Positions 44,956 to 56,258 of a stretch of DNA of 64,000 bases are shown here, piece after piece; the stretch's first letter is position 1; each line of letters begins with the position of its first letter. The notes beneath the pieces were generated by a model. That model saw nothing but the letters and a program-made list of their open reading frames with translations, was not told the DNA's origin and did no database searches. The DNA comes from Alectoria sarmentosa (Eukaryota > Ascomycota > Lecanoromycetes > Lecanorales > Parmeliaceae): NCBI GenBank assembly GCA_009733775.1, contig WOGZ01000018.1, positions 133,120 through 197,119 on the forward strand, in the 5' to 3' direction. The position numbers were made by a program, and so were the translations under genes.

Positions 44956-45841
44956 TCAACCCACATCCTCCGCCGTCCTCCTCGGCCTTCCCTCCCTCGC
45001 CTTTGCACACAACTCCTTTACCTCTCCCCATCCCTCCCAGCCAGAGCCCGGCCTTCTATTCACCTTCCCGACCTTAAAATATTTCCCATCCTTCCCCCCA
45101 TCGAACATCCTCTCCCATCCTCTCACGGTCTCTTCCACCTTCTTTCTCGCTACCCTTTTGTCTCTTTCTCTGTGTAGCTTCTTCTCCCTTCTCTCTTCCC
45201 TCGTAAGCTCTCCTCCCACCTCTTCGTCAACCGGCATAAACATCTCCTCCACGCCCCTCAAATCCCCGTTCAGATCCGTATCGAAGCAGCCCGTCACAAA
45301 CGATCTCGTTGCATCCCTGCCTGCGAAGAAGGAGTAGCTGCCGCCCGGGCCGTAGAAGTGCGGGGAGGCGGAGACGTCGTAGATGGTGCCATTGACGGCA
45401 ACAAGGATGGGAAGAGCGGGATCCGTGCCGTTGTATACAGATAGTTGAGCATCTGTCAAATCATAGGGACCGCGCTAGGTAAAGAGGAGTTTTAGTTGTG
45501 AGTCTGTCTGTGGAAATCCCCGAGAGAAGCAGAGAGGACAATGAGCAGAAATTCCTCACCAGCCAGGCTTTTATCCTCGCCGGCCTTGTAATTGCTGGTC
45601 TGTAGCCCCAGAGAATCGAATTGCCGGTTATGAAGTAAGAGAGCGCGCTGGAGAGGAGAAACAGACCGGCGACGACGCGGAGAACGTCGAGGAGGGAAAG
45701 GCGGCTGGGCCCTTCATCTGGGTCTGATACGTAGGCTTTAGCCTTGGAAGTCGAATTATATGGTCTATCTTCCGCAGTGAGAGGGGTAAGAACATCGCGG
45801 TCCTTGGGAGGTAAATTGGTGCGTGAGCGTAGGGCGGTCAT
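44956..45841 (-). CDS. Cytochrome b5-like haem/steroid-binding (MAPR) protein
   Basis: Two exons, about 261 aa, from the ATG at 45841 (MTALRSRTNLPPKDRDVLTP). A single transmembrane helix (LLDVLRVVAGLFLLSSALSY) follows a 50-residue polar start. The intron (GTGAGG to CTAG, near 45475-45560) joins KAWL to RGPYDLTDAQLSVYNGTDP. The cytochrome b5-like domain contains ILVAVNGTIYDVSASPHFYG, GPGGSYSFFAGRDATRSF and GCF. This is the membrane-associated progesterone receptor component (MAPR) type, related to yeast Dap1 but with an N-terminal anchor and a long charged C-terminal tail. Family members bind haem and support P450s and sterol synthesis, probably on the ER. Which P450 it serves here is unknown. 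Confidence 0.87.
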
Positions 45842-46839
45842 GATGGCGAGGTTTGTGTTTGAGGCTAGTGGTGCTGTACTCCGTAGAGGGCAATCAATTG
45901 AAGTGCTTTTCCTTCCAAATCACAAATGATCGCTCTTGCTACCTTCTTTAAGTCATAGTGTGCGGCTCTTTGGACAATATCCGGCATTATTTTCTGGCTG
46001 ACATCCCTGAGATATTATCCGTCGATATTCGGAGCTGACACCGGCGAATATTTAAATTGTTTAACTCTTGACGTTTACTTACAACATAACGTGCACTGCA
46101 ACATTATCTATTAACGTTGAAGTACTTTTTGGACTGAAAGCCCATATTCGCCTCTTCCGATTCGCATGGAATTCTAAAAGTTGTTGTCAATTTTGGCAAC
46201 GAGCCCAATTCTGTGGCAGCGACTGGTTGATTTCTATCCTCGGAAGCGAAAGTTGGAGGTAAGGCCATAACACCACATTCATTTCGATCTCGAGGTAGCT
46301 CGATGTATCGAGGACGACTGGGTTAAGGGTATTCAATCCATCGGAATGCATGTCTCATATAGTGACGCCTCATGTCGACGAAGAGGGCGAAATGCAGGAC
46401 CTCTCTACCAAGCATACCGACGGCTACCTAATTGGACATCTTTGTTGTTACTATCTGACGAATCAAAGCTGAATGTTTGTGGCTAGAAGCTAATTGAATA
46501 CAATTGGGATCACTTAAACGAGTTTTTGGGAGAGCCAATCCGTTGGTTGGCTACACGGCTCGCGTGAAAGTCGTGGAATAAATATCACAAGAACAAAATC
46601 CTATCTTCTCATCATCTTCGCAAACGAACTCATTCTTGTTTTGTGCGAGTCTCGAGCCAGTCTTGTTGAGGCGTCCGTTTTGGTCTCTGCAACTGAAAAT
46701 TGCACGAGAGCTTTTCACCTCTGAATCTTTATCTCTCTATCTTACACCAAGTCTCAGCATTGTGGCCAGAACACAGCGTCTATTGTGTCATCCCTCCCCA
46801 ACCTGAGCCCTCACTGTCTCCTTTTCTTCAACAGCAACC
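45842..46839. other. Intergenic region between divergent genes
   Basis: About 1 kb between the MAPR gene (-) and the GNAT pseudogene (+). It includes a pyrimidine-rich stretch before 46840. Nothing else is seen. Confidence 0.45.
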
Positions 46840-47583
46840 ATGTCTCTGATTCCCCCAATGACACGCGGTCTCTGCCTCGCCAACCACTCCGATCTACCTC
46901 GAATCGGCCTCGTCGCTGCAGCACGATTCTACCACTCGCGCATCTTCCATTTCGATCGACCGCGACATGCTTCCTACCTTTTTTACACCTTAGCCGACTA
47001 CCGAGCCACCCACCAAAGGGCCATTCTGGACCCAGCGAGCGCCGCCCTAGTAGTCGAAGACGATTACAACGCCGAGGAAGTTGACGCAACCTACGCTGCA
47101 CTGAGTCTGATTCACGCCAAATTGCAAGATCAATCACCCTCCGAAAAGATAAGCAAAGTCATCGTCGGTGTCGCAAGCCTATCGCTATTCGCAGACGCTC
47201 GCAGGACAGAAACATTCCTCCCCGAAGGCGCCAAACCCCCTTGCACCGCCGGACGACCCACGAGACCTCAAACGCGAAAATAGCCCTGAAGCTCATGGAC
47301 GACCATCTCCACACCCCTGAAGACAAATGGCTCAACAAAAAGCTCGAGATGGCGACACTGGTGGTTCATCCCGCATACTGAAGGCGAGGTCACGGCTCAA
47401 CGCTTACGAGACGGTGCATGGCTTTGGCGGAGATGGATGGTGTGGGGATTGGGGTTTCTTTCGGCCGCGCCTTCGGGGCGAGATCTCTATATGAGATGCG
47501 GGTTTGGAGAGATGGAGGCTGTGAAGGTGCCGGGATATCGAGACTATCCTGCAGGGGTGGAGTTGTGGATTGGGGATTTGTGA
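46840..47583 (+). pseudogene. GNAT acetyltransferase pseudogene
   Basis: From the ATG at 46840 the frame begins MSLIPPMTRGLCLANHSDLP and runs through RIGLVAAARFYHSRIFHF and LSLIHAKLQDQ, typical of a fungal GNAT N-terminal half. After about codon 133 (near 47240) the frame shifts by one, giving LAPPDDPRDLKREN; near 47270-47284 it shifts again, giving LKLMDDHLHTPEDKWLNKK and then LEMATLVVHPAY followed by a TGA (47379-47381) where Trp is expected before RRGHGSTLT. A further shift lies between ALAEMDGVGIG and DLYMRCGFGEM. The conserved C-terminus ends at 47583. Three frameshifts and one nonsense codon make a functional product unlikely. The acetyl-CoA motif (RRGHGST) is still readable, so decay seems fairly recent. 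A missed intron cannot explain all breaks. Confidence 0.75.
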
Positions 47584-48333
47584 AGTGGAGGAGGGGGTTG
47601 GTGAGAGCTTAGTGTGATGGAGTTGTTCACTCGATTCGGGATTTGTTTGGCAGTATGGATTGGCAAAGGGACCAGAATGAGATAGATATGCAGTCTGAAG
47701 TATTGATTTGTTCCTGGAGAGCTTGTGTCCGAAATGGGTCCCCATACAGTTTGAAGGGTTTGATAAACCAGCCGTAGAGACGCAGATGACATTCTCTGAA
47801 ACATCAGGATCCCCAGTCGACGCCAAACGAGCAGCGGTGTGCCGCAAATCTGATTTCTTAGTGCCCTAGAGCAGCATTGATAACCTTTACTAGTTAGTCA
47901 TCAGCACTAGATCTAGAACCGCAATCCCTTGTAATCACAGAATGACTGGTAGGATGCCACAATTTACTTTCTATATGTACTAGTACACATGCAACAGGCA
48001 AAAGGAAAGAAGCTTCCTTGTAGAGAACTCTTCCGGTTCGTTAGGTTTCTAACCCAATGTCTCCAAGAAATCATATTGGCAAGGGTTGAAAGGAACTAGA
48101 TACGGGTACTCTGCCCCAGGATCAGCTCTGAATATAGGGGTTGCCGGGACGGGAGAGCGTACATGCAAACAAAATCTCGTCCTGAAGCCCAACTACCTGA
48201 TAGTTCCTTTGGTACAAGAAGCGGCAAATCCGATCTATGTGAGCTTTCGAAATACTTGTTCCATGACGTATGCCAGCAAAACCAATGGTTTGTTATCCCC
48301 ACTCCCGAGTGCCTTCCAGGTCTTTGAGATTTG
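47584..48333. other. Intergenic region, 750 bp
   Basis: 3' side of the pseudogene and of Gtr2. No gene or repeat seen. Confidence 0.45.
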
Positions 48334-49814
48334 TTAACCGCGAGGAAAAACCTTAAGCAGTGTATCCTGAAAGGATTGCATGTTTTGGTCGACGAGAACC
48401 TTGCCAGTCTCAAAATCCGAATTCTTGGAGATGCCGATGAATGACAGGTTCCTGTAAACGGTCAATCTGACACCGTCCTATACTCATGCTATTAAAGCGC
48501 TAACCTGTTGATCTCCTTGAGATATAAATGATAGCCTTTGATGTTGCTGACGAAGGACTCCGCACTTTGAGATGCAACGGCTTTTGAGGGATCGGTCTCC
48601 AGCTGATCCTTTCCTCGATCCCAGCCATACACCTCGGACATATCCACGATGATATCTATCAAGTCCGCACAGAGCTCATAAGCTTTCATGTCTATAGGCG
48701 TCGTGTCTGAAGCAATATAGACTTTGCTGTAGACATCGAACAGGTAAGCCTTTTCGAACTTGCACGATGCCGAGACGGTGTTGAGCAGAGCCTCAAAAGT
48801 CGGAAGTTGGGGTACGAGTCCCTGCATGACTTTGCTGAACGCTTCGAAAATGCTGTGGTCGTAAATCGAAGTGCCGTAGTAGGTGATCGGTGGGTTTTCA
48901 AGGCCAGCATCGTAAAGGTCATCCGTGATGCGCTGGCGTACATCTCGCATTGTGTCGTCCCGGAAATCTTCGGTGAGGGAGTCGACCTTATGAATGAAGA
49001 CTGAGTACTTGATGTCGGGGTAGGAATGCTGTAGATGCAGGATCGTTTCTGTCAGGCGGCTGACTGGCTCCATGTAATTGTCTATCGCGTCGAGCACCCA
49101 TATCATTGCCCCAACGCCGCCAAAGATACTTTCTGCGTCAAATTCCGGATCTAGGTAATCGATCTGACCGGGTAGATCCCATACTTGAAAGTCCATGAAG
49201 GAGCTAGGAACCTGCGTTGGTCAGCGTCCAAAGGCTCGAAGAAGGGCCACCCACTGCATGGCCTCTTTGCGGATCGTCGTGGTAGTTTCTAGAAACAGCG
49301 TTTCGTGTGGCGCCATCTTACGAAAAACAACATTCGATATCGACGACTTCCCACTCCTGCAGATGATAATGAGTGTAGGAACGGACATCCAGAAGCAAAG
49401 CCATCATATACCTCTTCAAACCCATCAGTAGTAGCCGTGGCTTGTGGTCAACATGGAGGAAGTTCCCAGGCTCCAGGTCACCATTCAAGCCGTTGACCTG
49501 GGTTGTTTCCTCGTGGGCTGCCGAGCTGATGCTTGCGGTCACTTTGTCGTTAGGCTTGGGGGAGTCCTGTGGAAAATCGACTTATGTTAGCCCGCTCAGT
49601 CACATATTACTCGACATTGACTGTAAGTCATTTTAACGTCTAGAGTACATGGTGGTACTGTAGATCTGCCAAGGGTATTGCTTAATCCAATAGCAAAGTC
49701 TTTTGCTCAGAATCGCCTTCGAAGCTGTAACAAAGCAACATTTCGTTTCGGCCCGGAGCAACCCCGCCCAAAGCAATCACTGACCTCTTCTCCGTCTCCA
49801 TCGTTCCGCGACAT
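48334..49814 (-). CDS. gtr2: Gtr2/RagC-type small GTPase of TORC1 signalling
   Basis: Exons in transcript order: 49814-49785, 49566-49412, 49356-49255, 49203-48505 and 48451-48334; the sum is 1104 nt (367 aa). The start is MSRNDGDGEE. The P-loop GLKRSGKSS is near residues 59-66. Switch and G3: VVFRKMAPHETLFLETT, then HSFMDFQVWDLPGQ (WDLPG, residues 104-108). G4: VFIHKVDSL (HKVD near 167-170). The C-terminal half (KFEKAYLFDVYSKVYIASDT) is the longin-like Rag domain used for dimerisation. The WDLPGQIDYLDPEFD run and the HSFMDFQ start identify the RagC/D, not RagA/B, branch. Gtr1-Gtr2 heterodimers sit on the vacuole membrane and relay amino-acid sufficiency to TORC1. The splice at 49204-49254 needs CCTAG as acceptor to keep HSFMDFQ in frame. 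Confidence 0.93.
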
Positions 49815-50476
49815 TGTGGTCTTGGAACAGAATTCTGCCGAGTCTGCAGGACGTTTGATTGCATTTGAGTTGCATAACGGGCGGAGAGGCCGAGGGCGCT
49901 CGGCTATTCTCGGATTCTCCGGCTAAACCACGGGATCATCGCGATTCTAGCCCGGCTGCAGACTTCCAATCCGACGACGACCTACTCTTCGTTCCAACAT
50001 GATTCACCTCTAGCGTCTTTGCATGATGCAAGAGCTATGCAAGACCAATTGTTTGCAGTTACGTCAAAGTCGAGATGAGTGGCACTAAAGGACTGACTTC
50101 TCGTGGGCTTTGTCCGATTGATGTTGTAGTGCTCGACTGTCCTCGATCCTCTCGCTGCAGTCAATGGCCAAGGGGACCGTGAACGTAAGATATGGGCAGC
50201 CATTGTATCGGCTTCTTGTCTTCGGGGATTGACCCCTACTTGTAGCATCAATTTGGGTAATGAAGAAGTGTGATGTGGGGTAAAGTCGCGGCTCTGTGAG
50301 GGCTCCTTCCTGTTTATTGGTAGTTTCTCGACATCTATTGCCCTTTGAGTAACTCTATCCCATCTCACTTCGCCTCAACACCGGACCTTTTTCTTGTCAT
50401 GTAACATTATCAACGCCTACATCTACAGTAACGAAATCACGACCTTTCAGGGTTCGAATGCTCGTTCGCCATCGGT
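49815..50476. other. Divergent promoter region
   Basis: About 660 bp between Gtr2 (-) and the F-box gene (+). No conserved motif that I can name. No gene. Confidence 0.45.
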
Positions 50477-52451
50477 ATGGATTCAGATAAGGGTTTGGAG
50501 GTGTCTGCCCGCCCGAAAGCTTCGAAGCTCACCACGCTTCCGGTAGAAACCTTAGAGAATATTGCCTCATTTGTTCGTTGACCCATGAATGTATCCTTCC
50601 AGGATATGACCCTCAGCTGACAGAGGTTCCAGCTCTACTGGCCTTCCCGACTTAACAATCTAAGCATAACCTGCAAACAGCTCAACTCTGTCATGCGACC
50701 CAGGCTCTACAGGGAACTTTCTATCGTGCTTCCCCGTTACTGGTCATCGGCAATGTTCTTGGAAAACCTTCTGGACTCTGGTGCAGAAGGGCTGCAATTC
50801 ACAAAGAGTATCACAATATCTATGCAGACTGATGAGCTTGGGGCACCATCTGAGTCCTACGACCATGAGGATGACGGCTTGGACCTCGGTCATGACGTGG
50901 ACTGGGAGGACCAAGAGGATGACCTCGGTCAGAAGCACTACCAGCCTAGGGTGCTAAACACGCTCCTACGGTTACTGATCAGCAAGGTGCCGAACGGACG
51001 ACTGCAAACCTTCCGGTGAGTCGTTCATTCCACCTCATCTTGGATTACAAAATCTCTCACTGTTACACATACAGCTGGTGTCACACCACCCAAATTTCGA
51101 GAAGAACGCTTGAGCTTGTCGCTAGACGTCACGGCCATTGCCTCAAGACCCTTCAAATCTACAAAACCCCCACTTACAAGTCTACAGTGGACTTTTCCGC
51201 ACTTACCACACTTGATGCGGGAGACATCGATCCGTACTTCGCATGTTTCTGGCCGTCAAAGTCTTTGGCCAACAGCCACAAATCGTTAATTCATTTGAAA
51301 CTTGGCTGCGAGAGATTCCTTGCGCTGTCATATCTAGACAAGAATGATTTAATGACCGCGAGCGCGGCATTGGAGTTTACACAAAACCTGGATAATGATA
51401 TACGAGACCATCTGCCAGCCCGCTTCCAGGAATACAGCAAGTCTAAACTAGAGTCAAGTCTACCGACGTCGATATTGACCCTCGAATCGCTCCACCTCGT
51501 TGGAATTGATTGCGGCTATACTCCCGAGATGGGAGAGCCCACGATGTTGGACATTGACAATCTCACTTCGCTTTGCTTGGAGTCTTGTTTCAATTTGGGA
51601 CAAAGCTTCCCCGCGCCATCTTCTCTACGAAGTCCTGACGCGCCATCGCTGTTACCTCAGCTTCGTAGCTTCAGACTAAGACAAGAAAGCTCTGACGCGT
51701 CATTCCAAGACGGCTTAAAGGCCTTCCTGCTTGCCTTAAAAGGCCTTGTACACCTATCTATCCTGCTTAAAGGCTCTGGTCCGTTCTTCCCCCCGGATTG
51801 CTTTGTCGGTAACCACGGATCCACTCTACGGACGTTGGTTTGGGACCAAAGGCTGGGACCTCGGGAAAGGCTTGACGCGTCTACTAACACAGCTACTCCA
51901 TCCATGATGTCTAGGTTTCTTATTAAGATCGTAAAGAAATGCCCTAATCTACGAGAGCTTGGTTTGGCCGTGAATGCTCTCACCAACGAAGAACACTCTG
52001 TAAGTCAACTTTCGCCGTTTTCACAAAAGATCAAAGCTTATTTGTTCGGAAGTTTGACCCGTATCAGATAAGTCTATTGAAATACCTCAAGACTTTGAAC
52101 ATCCGCGTTCTACCAACCCAGAAAGCCGATACGAAGACCTCGTCTTTCCCGAGAATCCATGAAGTTCTCGCAATGGACGTTGCCAACGCACTCTTACCGT
52201 ACGGCTCACGTCTCGAGACTCTTGGACTTGGCTCAACCACTTGGACGGATATTTGGCGAGGACGATCACGTGAGTTTCGGAGCGACAGTGTCGAGACCTA
52301 CCTTTGCCCTCGAATTTTCCATATCGACTACCCTATCAATTTACGTGGGAAGCGCCAGCCTTTGGTCACTCAGATAGCCCAAGGAACGCTCACTGAAGCG
52401 AAAGAGTACTCTTCCAATCTGCGCATCTTTGAGCCATATTGGCTGGGTTGA
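50477..52451 (+). CDS. F-box protein
   Basis: Four exons 50477-50572, 50624-51015, 51075-51999 and 52068-52451; the sum is 1797 nt (598 aa). Starts MDSDKGLEVSARPKASKLTT and then LPVETLENIASF, spliced to RFQLYWPSRLNNLSITCKQL, the F-box. The remainder is a Leu-rich, loosely repetitive fold (LKTLQIYKTPT, LIHLKLGCERF, LTLESLHLVGIDCG, LTSLCLESC, NLRELGLAVNALTN) like the leucine-rich repeats of SCF substrate receptors. Phases of the three introns (51, 59 and 68 nt) are consistent. The gene is divergent from Gtr2. Its target cannot be predicted. Similar F-box proteins are abundant and fast-evolving in Pezizomycotina. Confidence 0.82.
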
Positions 52452-52861
52452 CTGCACGTCGACCTTATATGTCCAGGCACCCTTGGAGCCTGGCATGCTA
52501 TTGGTATCACACCCGTTTGGGGAATTTTCAATTCCAGTATGGCTCCAACGTCGGACGTGAAGGGGTTCGAACAACTACGCACGCCTTTTCGTGTCCATCT
52601 AATAGGAGAACTTTATTGGTAGAGCTGTATATTGCCTCAGAAAAGTGCAATTGCAAAGTTTGCAGATCATGTCTCTAGCATAACGCAACAGCACAAGATG
52701 GCGTCCTCGCCAGTCACTAAATACGTATTACAACTATGCAATGTTTCTCGCCTTCATCAAAGATCAAGTGAGGTTCGTCATGCCCTGAGAGTGATTTCAT
52801 TTCTGAACGTAAAAGCATGGCGTAGTACACGGGACTCCATTTCGATATCTATCTCCTACAT
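52452..52861. other. Convergent intergenic region
   Basis: 3' UTRs of the F-box gene (+) and TCTP (-). Nothing else seen. Confidence 0.5.
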
Positions 52862-53630
52862 CTATACTTTCATTTCCGATAACCCATGCTTCCAGATTAT
52901 GACATATGGTGTGATACCGTCCTCGCGGTAGTTGAGGAAGACCACCCTGTCAAACAAACGTCAGCACAAGTCGAAGACCGTACAACCAAGACGGGAGACT
53001 GGGAAAACGTACATTCCATCCGGATCCATGGACTCGCCAGTATAGAAGTCGAGATCACCAAAGTTGGGCACGATTTTCTTTGTGTAGTATCCCTGCACTC
53101 CCTTCTGGAACCCCTTGATGAAGTCCTCATCTTTGCCAGCTTCCTTGAACTTCTCGACCACCTTCTTCAAGTATCCTGTTCCTAACTTTCAGTACTCAAT
53201 CCACCAACTCTCGGCGCTCCCGTTTCGCAGAAGGAGGGGCTCACGTACCCTTGAATTGTCCCTGAAAATCTTTCTTCGTCGCAAACGCCCTCTGCCCACT
53301 CGCTTCGTCTCCCAAGAAGTTCAACCTAAACCCATCAACAACATCAATGACCTGCTTCGTCCCCTCCTCAAGCGCCTCCTCTTGTTCTTCGGCAGAAGGG
53401 TTTGCGCCAATGTCGATATTGTCAGCGCCCTTTGTGACCTTTCTGCAGTCGACTTCGTAGACGACGTCGTCGACTTCTTTGAGAGTGTAGGTGTCGGAGA
53501 TGATCTCGTCGCCGGATACAATGTCCTACGAAGTGGGTAGTCAGCCACTGAGCGCACAGGCTGTGGATGGTCTGCCCCGCTGACAAGCGGGGCTCCATGC
53601 GGTAAGGCTACGAACCTTGTAAATAATCAT
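52862..53630 (-). CDS. TMA19: Translationally controlled tumour protein homologue (TCTP)
   Basis: Four exons, about 170 aa. The start is the ATG at 53630 (MIIYK), then DIVSGDEIISDTYTLKEVDD and VVYEVDCRKVTKG, the conserved N-terminus of the family. The middle (NIDIGANPSAEEQEE, FRLNFLGDEASGQRAFATKK), a splice near 53180-53247 joining QFKG to YLKKVVEKFKE, and the C-terminus (VVFLNYREDGITPYVIIWKH, GLSEMKV) are all typical. Exon 1 is 15 nt. TCTP is a small abundant cytosolic and mitochondrion-associated protein linked to translation and stress. Yeast TMA19 is its counterpart. Members have a Mss4-like fold and bind calcium or small GTPases in some species. Exon 4 holds the WKHGL end. Confidence 0.95.
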
Positions 53631-54128
53631 GTTGGAAGCTGCTGGATCGGTTAATAAAGATGTCTATACGTAATTCGAGAAGAGGAGTGTTCGGGAACGC
53701 TCAGACAGAGTGTCAATCAACTTCGAAGGGGAACAAAAATCCTGTGGACATGGAGATTGAAATTCGTAGTGGGGTGAAAATCGCAGAAGCCGGGAATTAG
53801 CCGTCAATGGCGCTTACTCTACGGAGCTAGACCAAGATTTCGGATGGGCTGAGTGAGAGTGGCAAATTTGTGACGTCCGGGCACAGCAGAGCACGGAGAT
53901 TCATTCCTTTGTTCTCCGCTCCTACTCCGTACACTCCTTTGCTATTCCATTCACACTGTCTTCGCTGCCCTCGCCGTCGAAGATACTACTATACAACCTT
54001 TAATAATTATCACTACTCTGATTCCGTTTGATTGGGCTCTTGTAATTCCCTGCCGCGAAGGCTCAGCAACCGCCGCGTGCCGAGTCAGCAATACATCCTT
54101 TCACATTTGACTGTTCAGTAACAGCTAG
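53631..54128. other. Divergent promoter region
   Basis: About 500 bp between TCTP (-) and Sur2 (+). A pyrimidine-rich block at 53905-54000 is probably a promoter element of one of these highly expressed genes. No gene. Confidence 0.45.
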
Positions 54129-55673
54129 ATGGCTACAACTCCAGCAATGGATGCCTTTCCGAATCTTCCGCCCCTCCCAGTGTACCAAAGCACTCTGCTT
54201 CCGCCCCTACTTCCGCCCATTCCCGACAAGCTCCTCACTCTCCTTTTACCCATCGCGGCCTACTGGAGTCTCTCCATGGTCTTCCATTGGATTGACACAA
54301 AAGACTATTTCCCACAGTATCGATTACACACACCCGCTGAAGTCTCAAAGCGAAATCGGGTCTCGAGATGGGAGGTTATACGGGATGTGCTGATACAGCA
54401 AGTCGTGCAGACGGCTGTGGGATGGGTGCTTGGCATGACGGAACCCGACGATTTCTTCGGGAAGGAGCAGTATGACGTTGCAGTGTGGGCAAGGCGAATC
54501 AGGAGTGTGGAGAGGAGTATACCAGGAATGCTGGCTATCCTGGGCCTGGACGCTGGGGGGTTGGCTAAAAACCTCGGAGCGTCACATCCAATGCTCGCCG
54601 GTGCGCTTCAGGGAGGGCTGTATCCGTCGTTTGAAAATATGAGCGCTGTTAGCAGTGTCTCGAAAGTGGGTATGCCCGCTTTTGCTGGCTGGGAGCTCAT
54701 GCTTGCTTCTGCCATCTACTGGGTTGTGGTGCCTGCGTTCCAGTTCGGCCTGGCTATTGTGGTGGTGGATACATGGCAATACTTCCTGCATCGGGCAATG
54801 CATATGAACAAGTGGCTATACAGTACGTTCCTGGAAGCTGGGTGTTTGCTTGTAAAATACTGACTGGGGATAACAGCCACCGTCCACTCACGCCACCACC
54901 GCCTGTATGTACCCTACGCCTACGGCGCCCTGTATAATCACCCATTCGAAGGATTCTTGTTAGACACGCTCGGTACAGGCATAGCATACAAGCTAGCTGG
55001 AATGAACACACGACAAGGAATGGTATTCTTCACGGGCTCAACCTTCAAAACTGTCGACGACCACAGTGGATATGCTTTGCCCTGGGACCCTCTGCAACAT
55101 ATTACGTCAAACAATGCCGGCTACCACGATGTGCATCATCAGAGCTGGGGTATCAAGACGAACTTCTCACAGCCATTCTTCACCTTTTGGGACCGATTTC
55201 TCGGCACAGTCTGGACAGGCGGGGACGTATCTGCCCGCTACGAGCGTTCACGTCTCGCTGCGCAAAAGGCTTCTGATGCTGATGCAGAAAATACCTCAAT
55301 TACACATTCTAACTCCGCAGACAGCACTAGCCAAGATCCAAAGCCCTACGAAAACGATCTTCGAGACGCTATTGACCTACCATCGGTACCCATTAAAAAT
55401 CGCCAGCCTCAGCCTCCAGTCGGAAAAGCCGAGCTCCAAGCAGCAGGCTCCCGGCAGCAAATCCTTGATGACAAAAAGGACGGTGGGCCAGGTGTGCTCG
55501 CTGATGAAGCGTATGAAGAGAAGGAGGCGAGAAGCTACCTAAGGCGAAGTCCGAGGAAGAGAGCAAATAGTACGTTATCGTCCAAAGACGGCTTCAAAGG
55601 ATTGAGGGATCGTGTACCAACCAGTATGCATGGAAGGGCGAGGGGCATCATCGGAGTTGATGGGAGCAGGTAG
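54129..55673 (+). CDS. SUR2: Sphinganine C4-hydroxylase (Sur2)
   Basis: Two exons, 54129-54822 and 54877-55673; 1491 nt (496 aa). Membrane-bound di-iron hydroxylase with His boxes HRAMH (residues 221-225), HSRHH (235-239) and HDVHH (315-319), preceded by VVVDTWQYFL. N-terminal hydrophobic segments span about residues 20-50 (LLPPLLPP, LLTLLLPIAAYW) and others lie before the first box. The conserved stretch YAYGALYNHPFEGFLLDTLG lies between the second and third boxes. The enzyme adds the C4 hydroxyl to sphinganine to make phytosphingosine in the ER. It is longer than the yeast enzyme: residues about 345-496 form a polar tail of unknown role (SHSNS-rich, many Lys/Glu), which might be regulatory. 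The intron is 54 nt. Confidence 0.93.
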
Positions 55674-56258
55674 CGTTGCTTGTGGGTTTAATTCGAATGG
55701 TATTGCTAACGGGGTGATGTCTACTTGTACAAACCAACTTTCATTCTGTGTTCCAGGTTGCATGTCGGTCGGTGTATGATTCGTGTATGTTCTTCTCAGG
55801 GATGGAATCCTTGTCGGCGGGGACCTGTGTATATTGTTCCGGAAAGGGGCGCTCGATTACAGTCTTTTGCCTCTGCTTCATTGAAGAGGGGAAAACACTC
55901 GGAAGTAAAATAATTGAATTGCGAAGCTCCACAATCTAATTAGTCGATCTGCAAAGTACACGACATCCTTCTCGTCTTGCTTGACTTGATGCAACAGCGA
56001 CGATGGCCATCACCAGCCTCCATATCTGTCGACGTCAAGAGCACTGCGATTCCGATAAGGGTTTTTTGCTATTTCAGAATGACTTGATGAATACTAGAAT
56101 GGGAGTCGCGAATACAGATTACTTTGAATTCCTCTCATCTTACATCCTTAGGCGCTTACTACATCTTCATCAACAAACCAAATCAACTAAACGTACAAGC
56201 ACCCAAGATTCCAATCTCCAAACCCCACACCCCCCTTTCCCTCCCGCTCCCCACCCCC
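55674..56258. other. Convergent intergenic region
   Basis: About 590 bp, 3' side of Sur2 (+) and of the orphan (-). Nothing seen. Confidence 0.5.
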
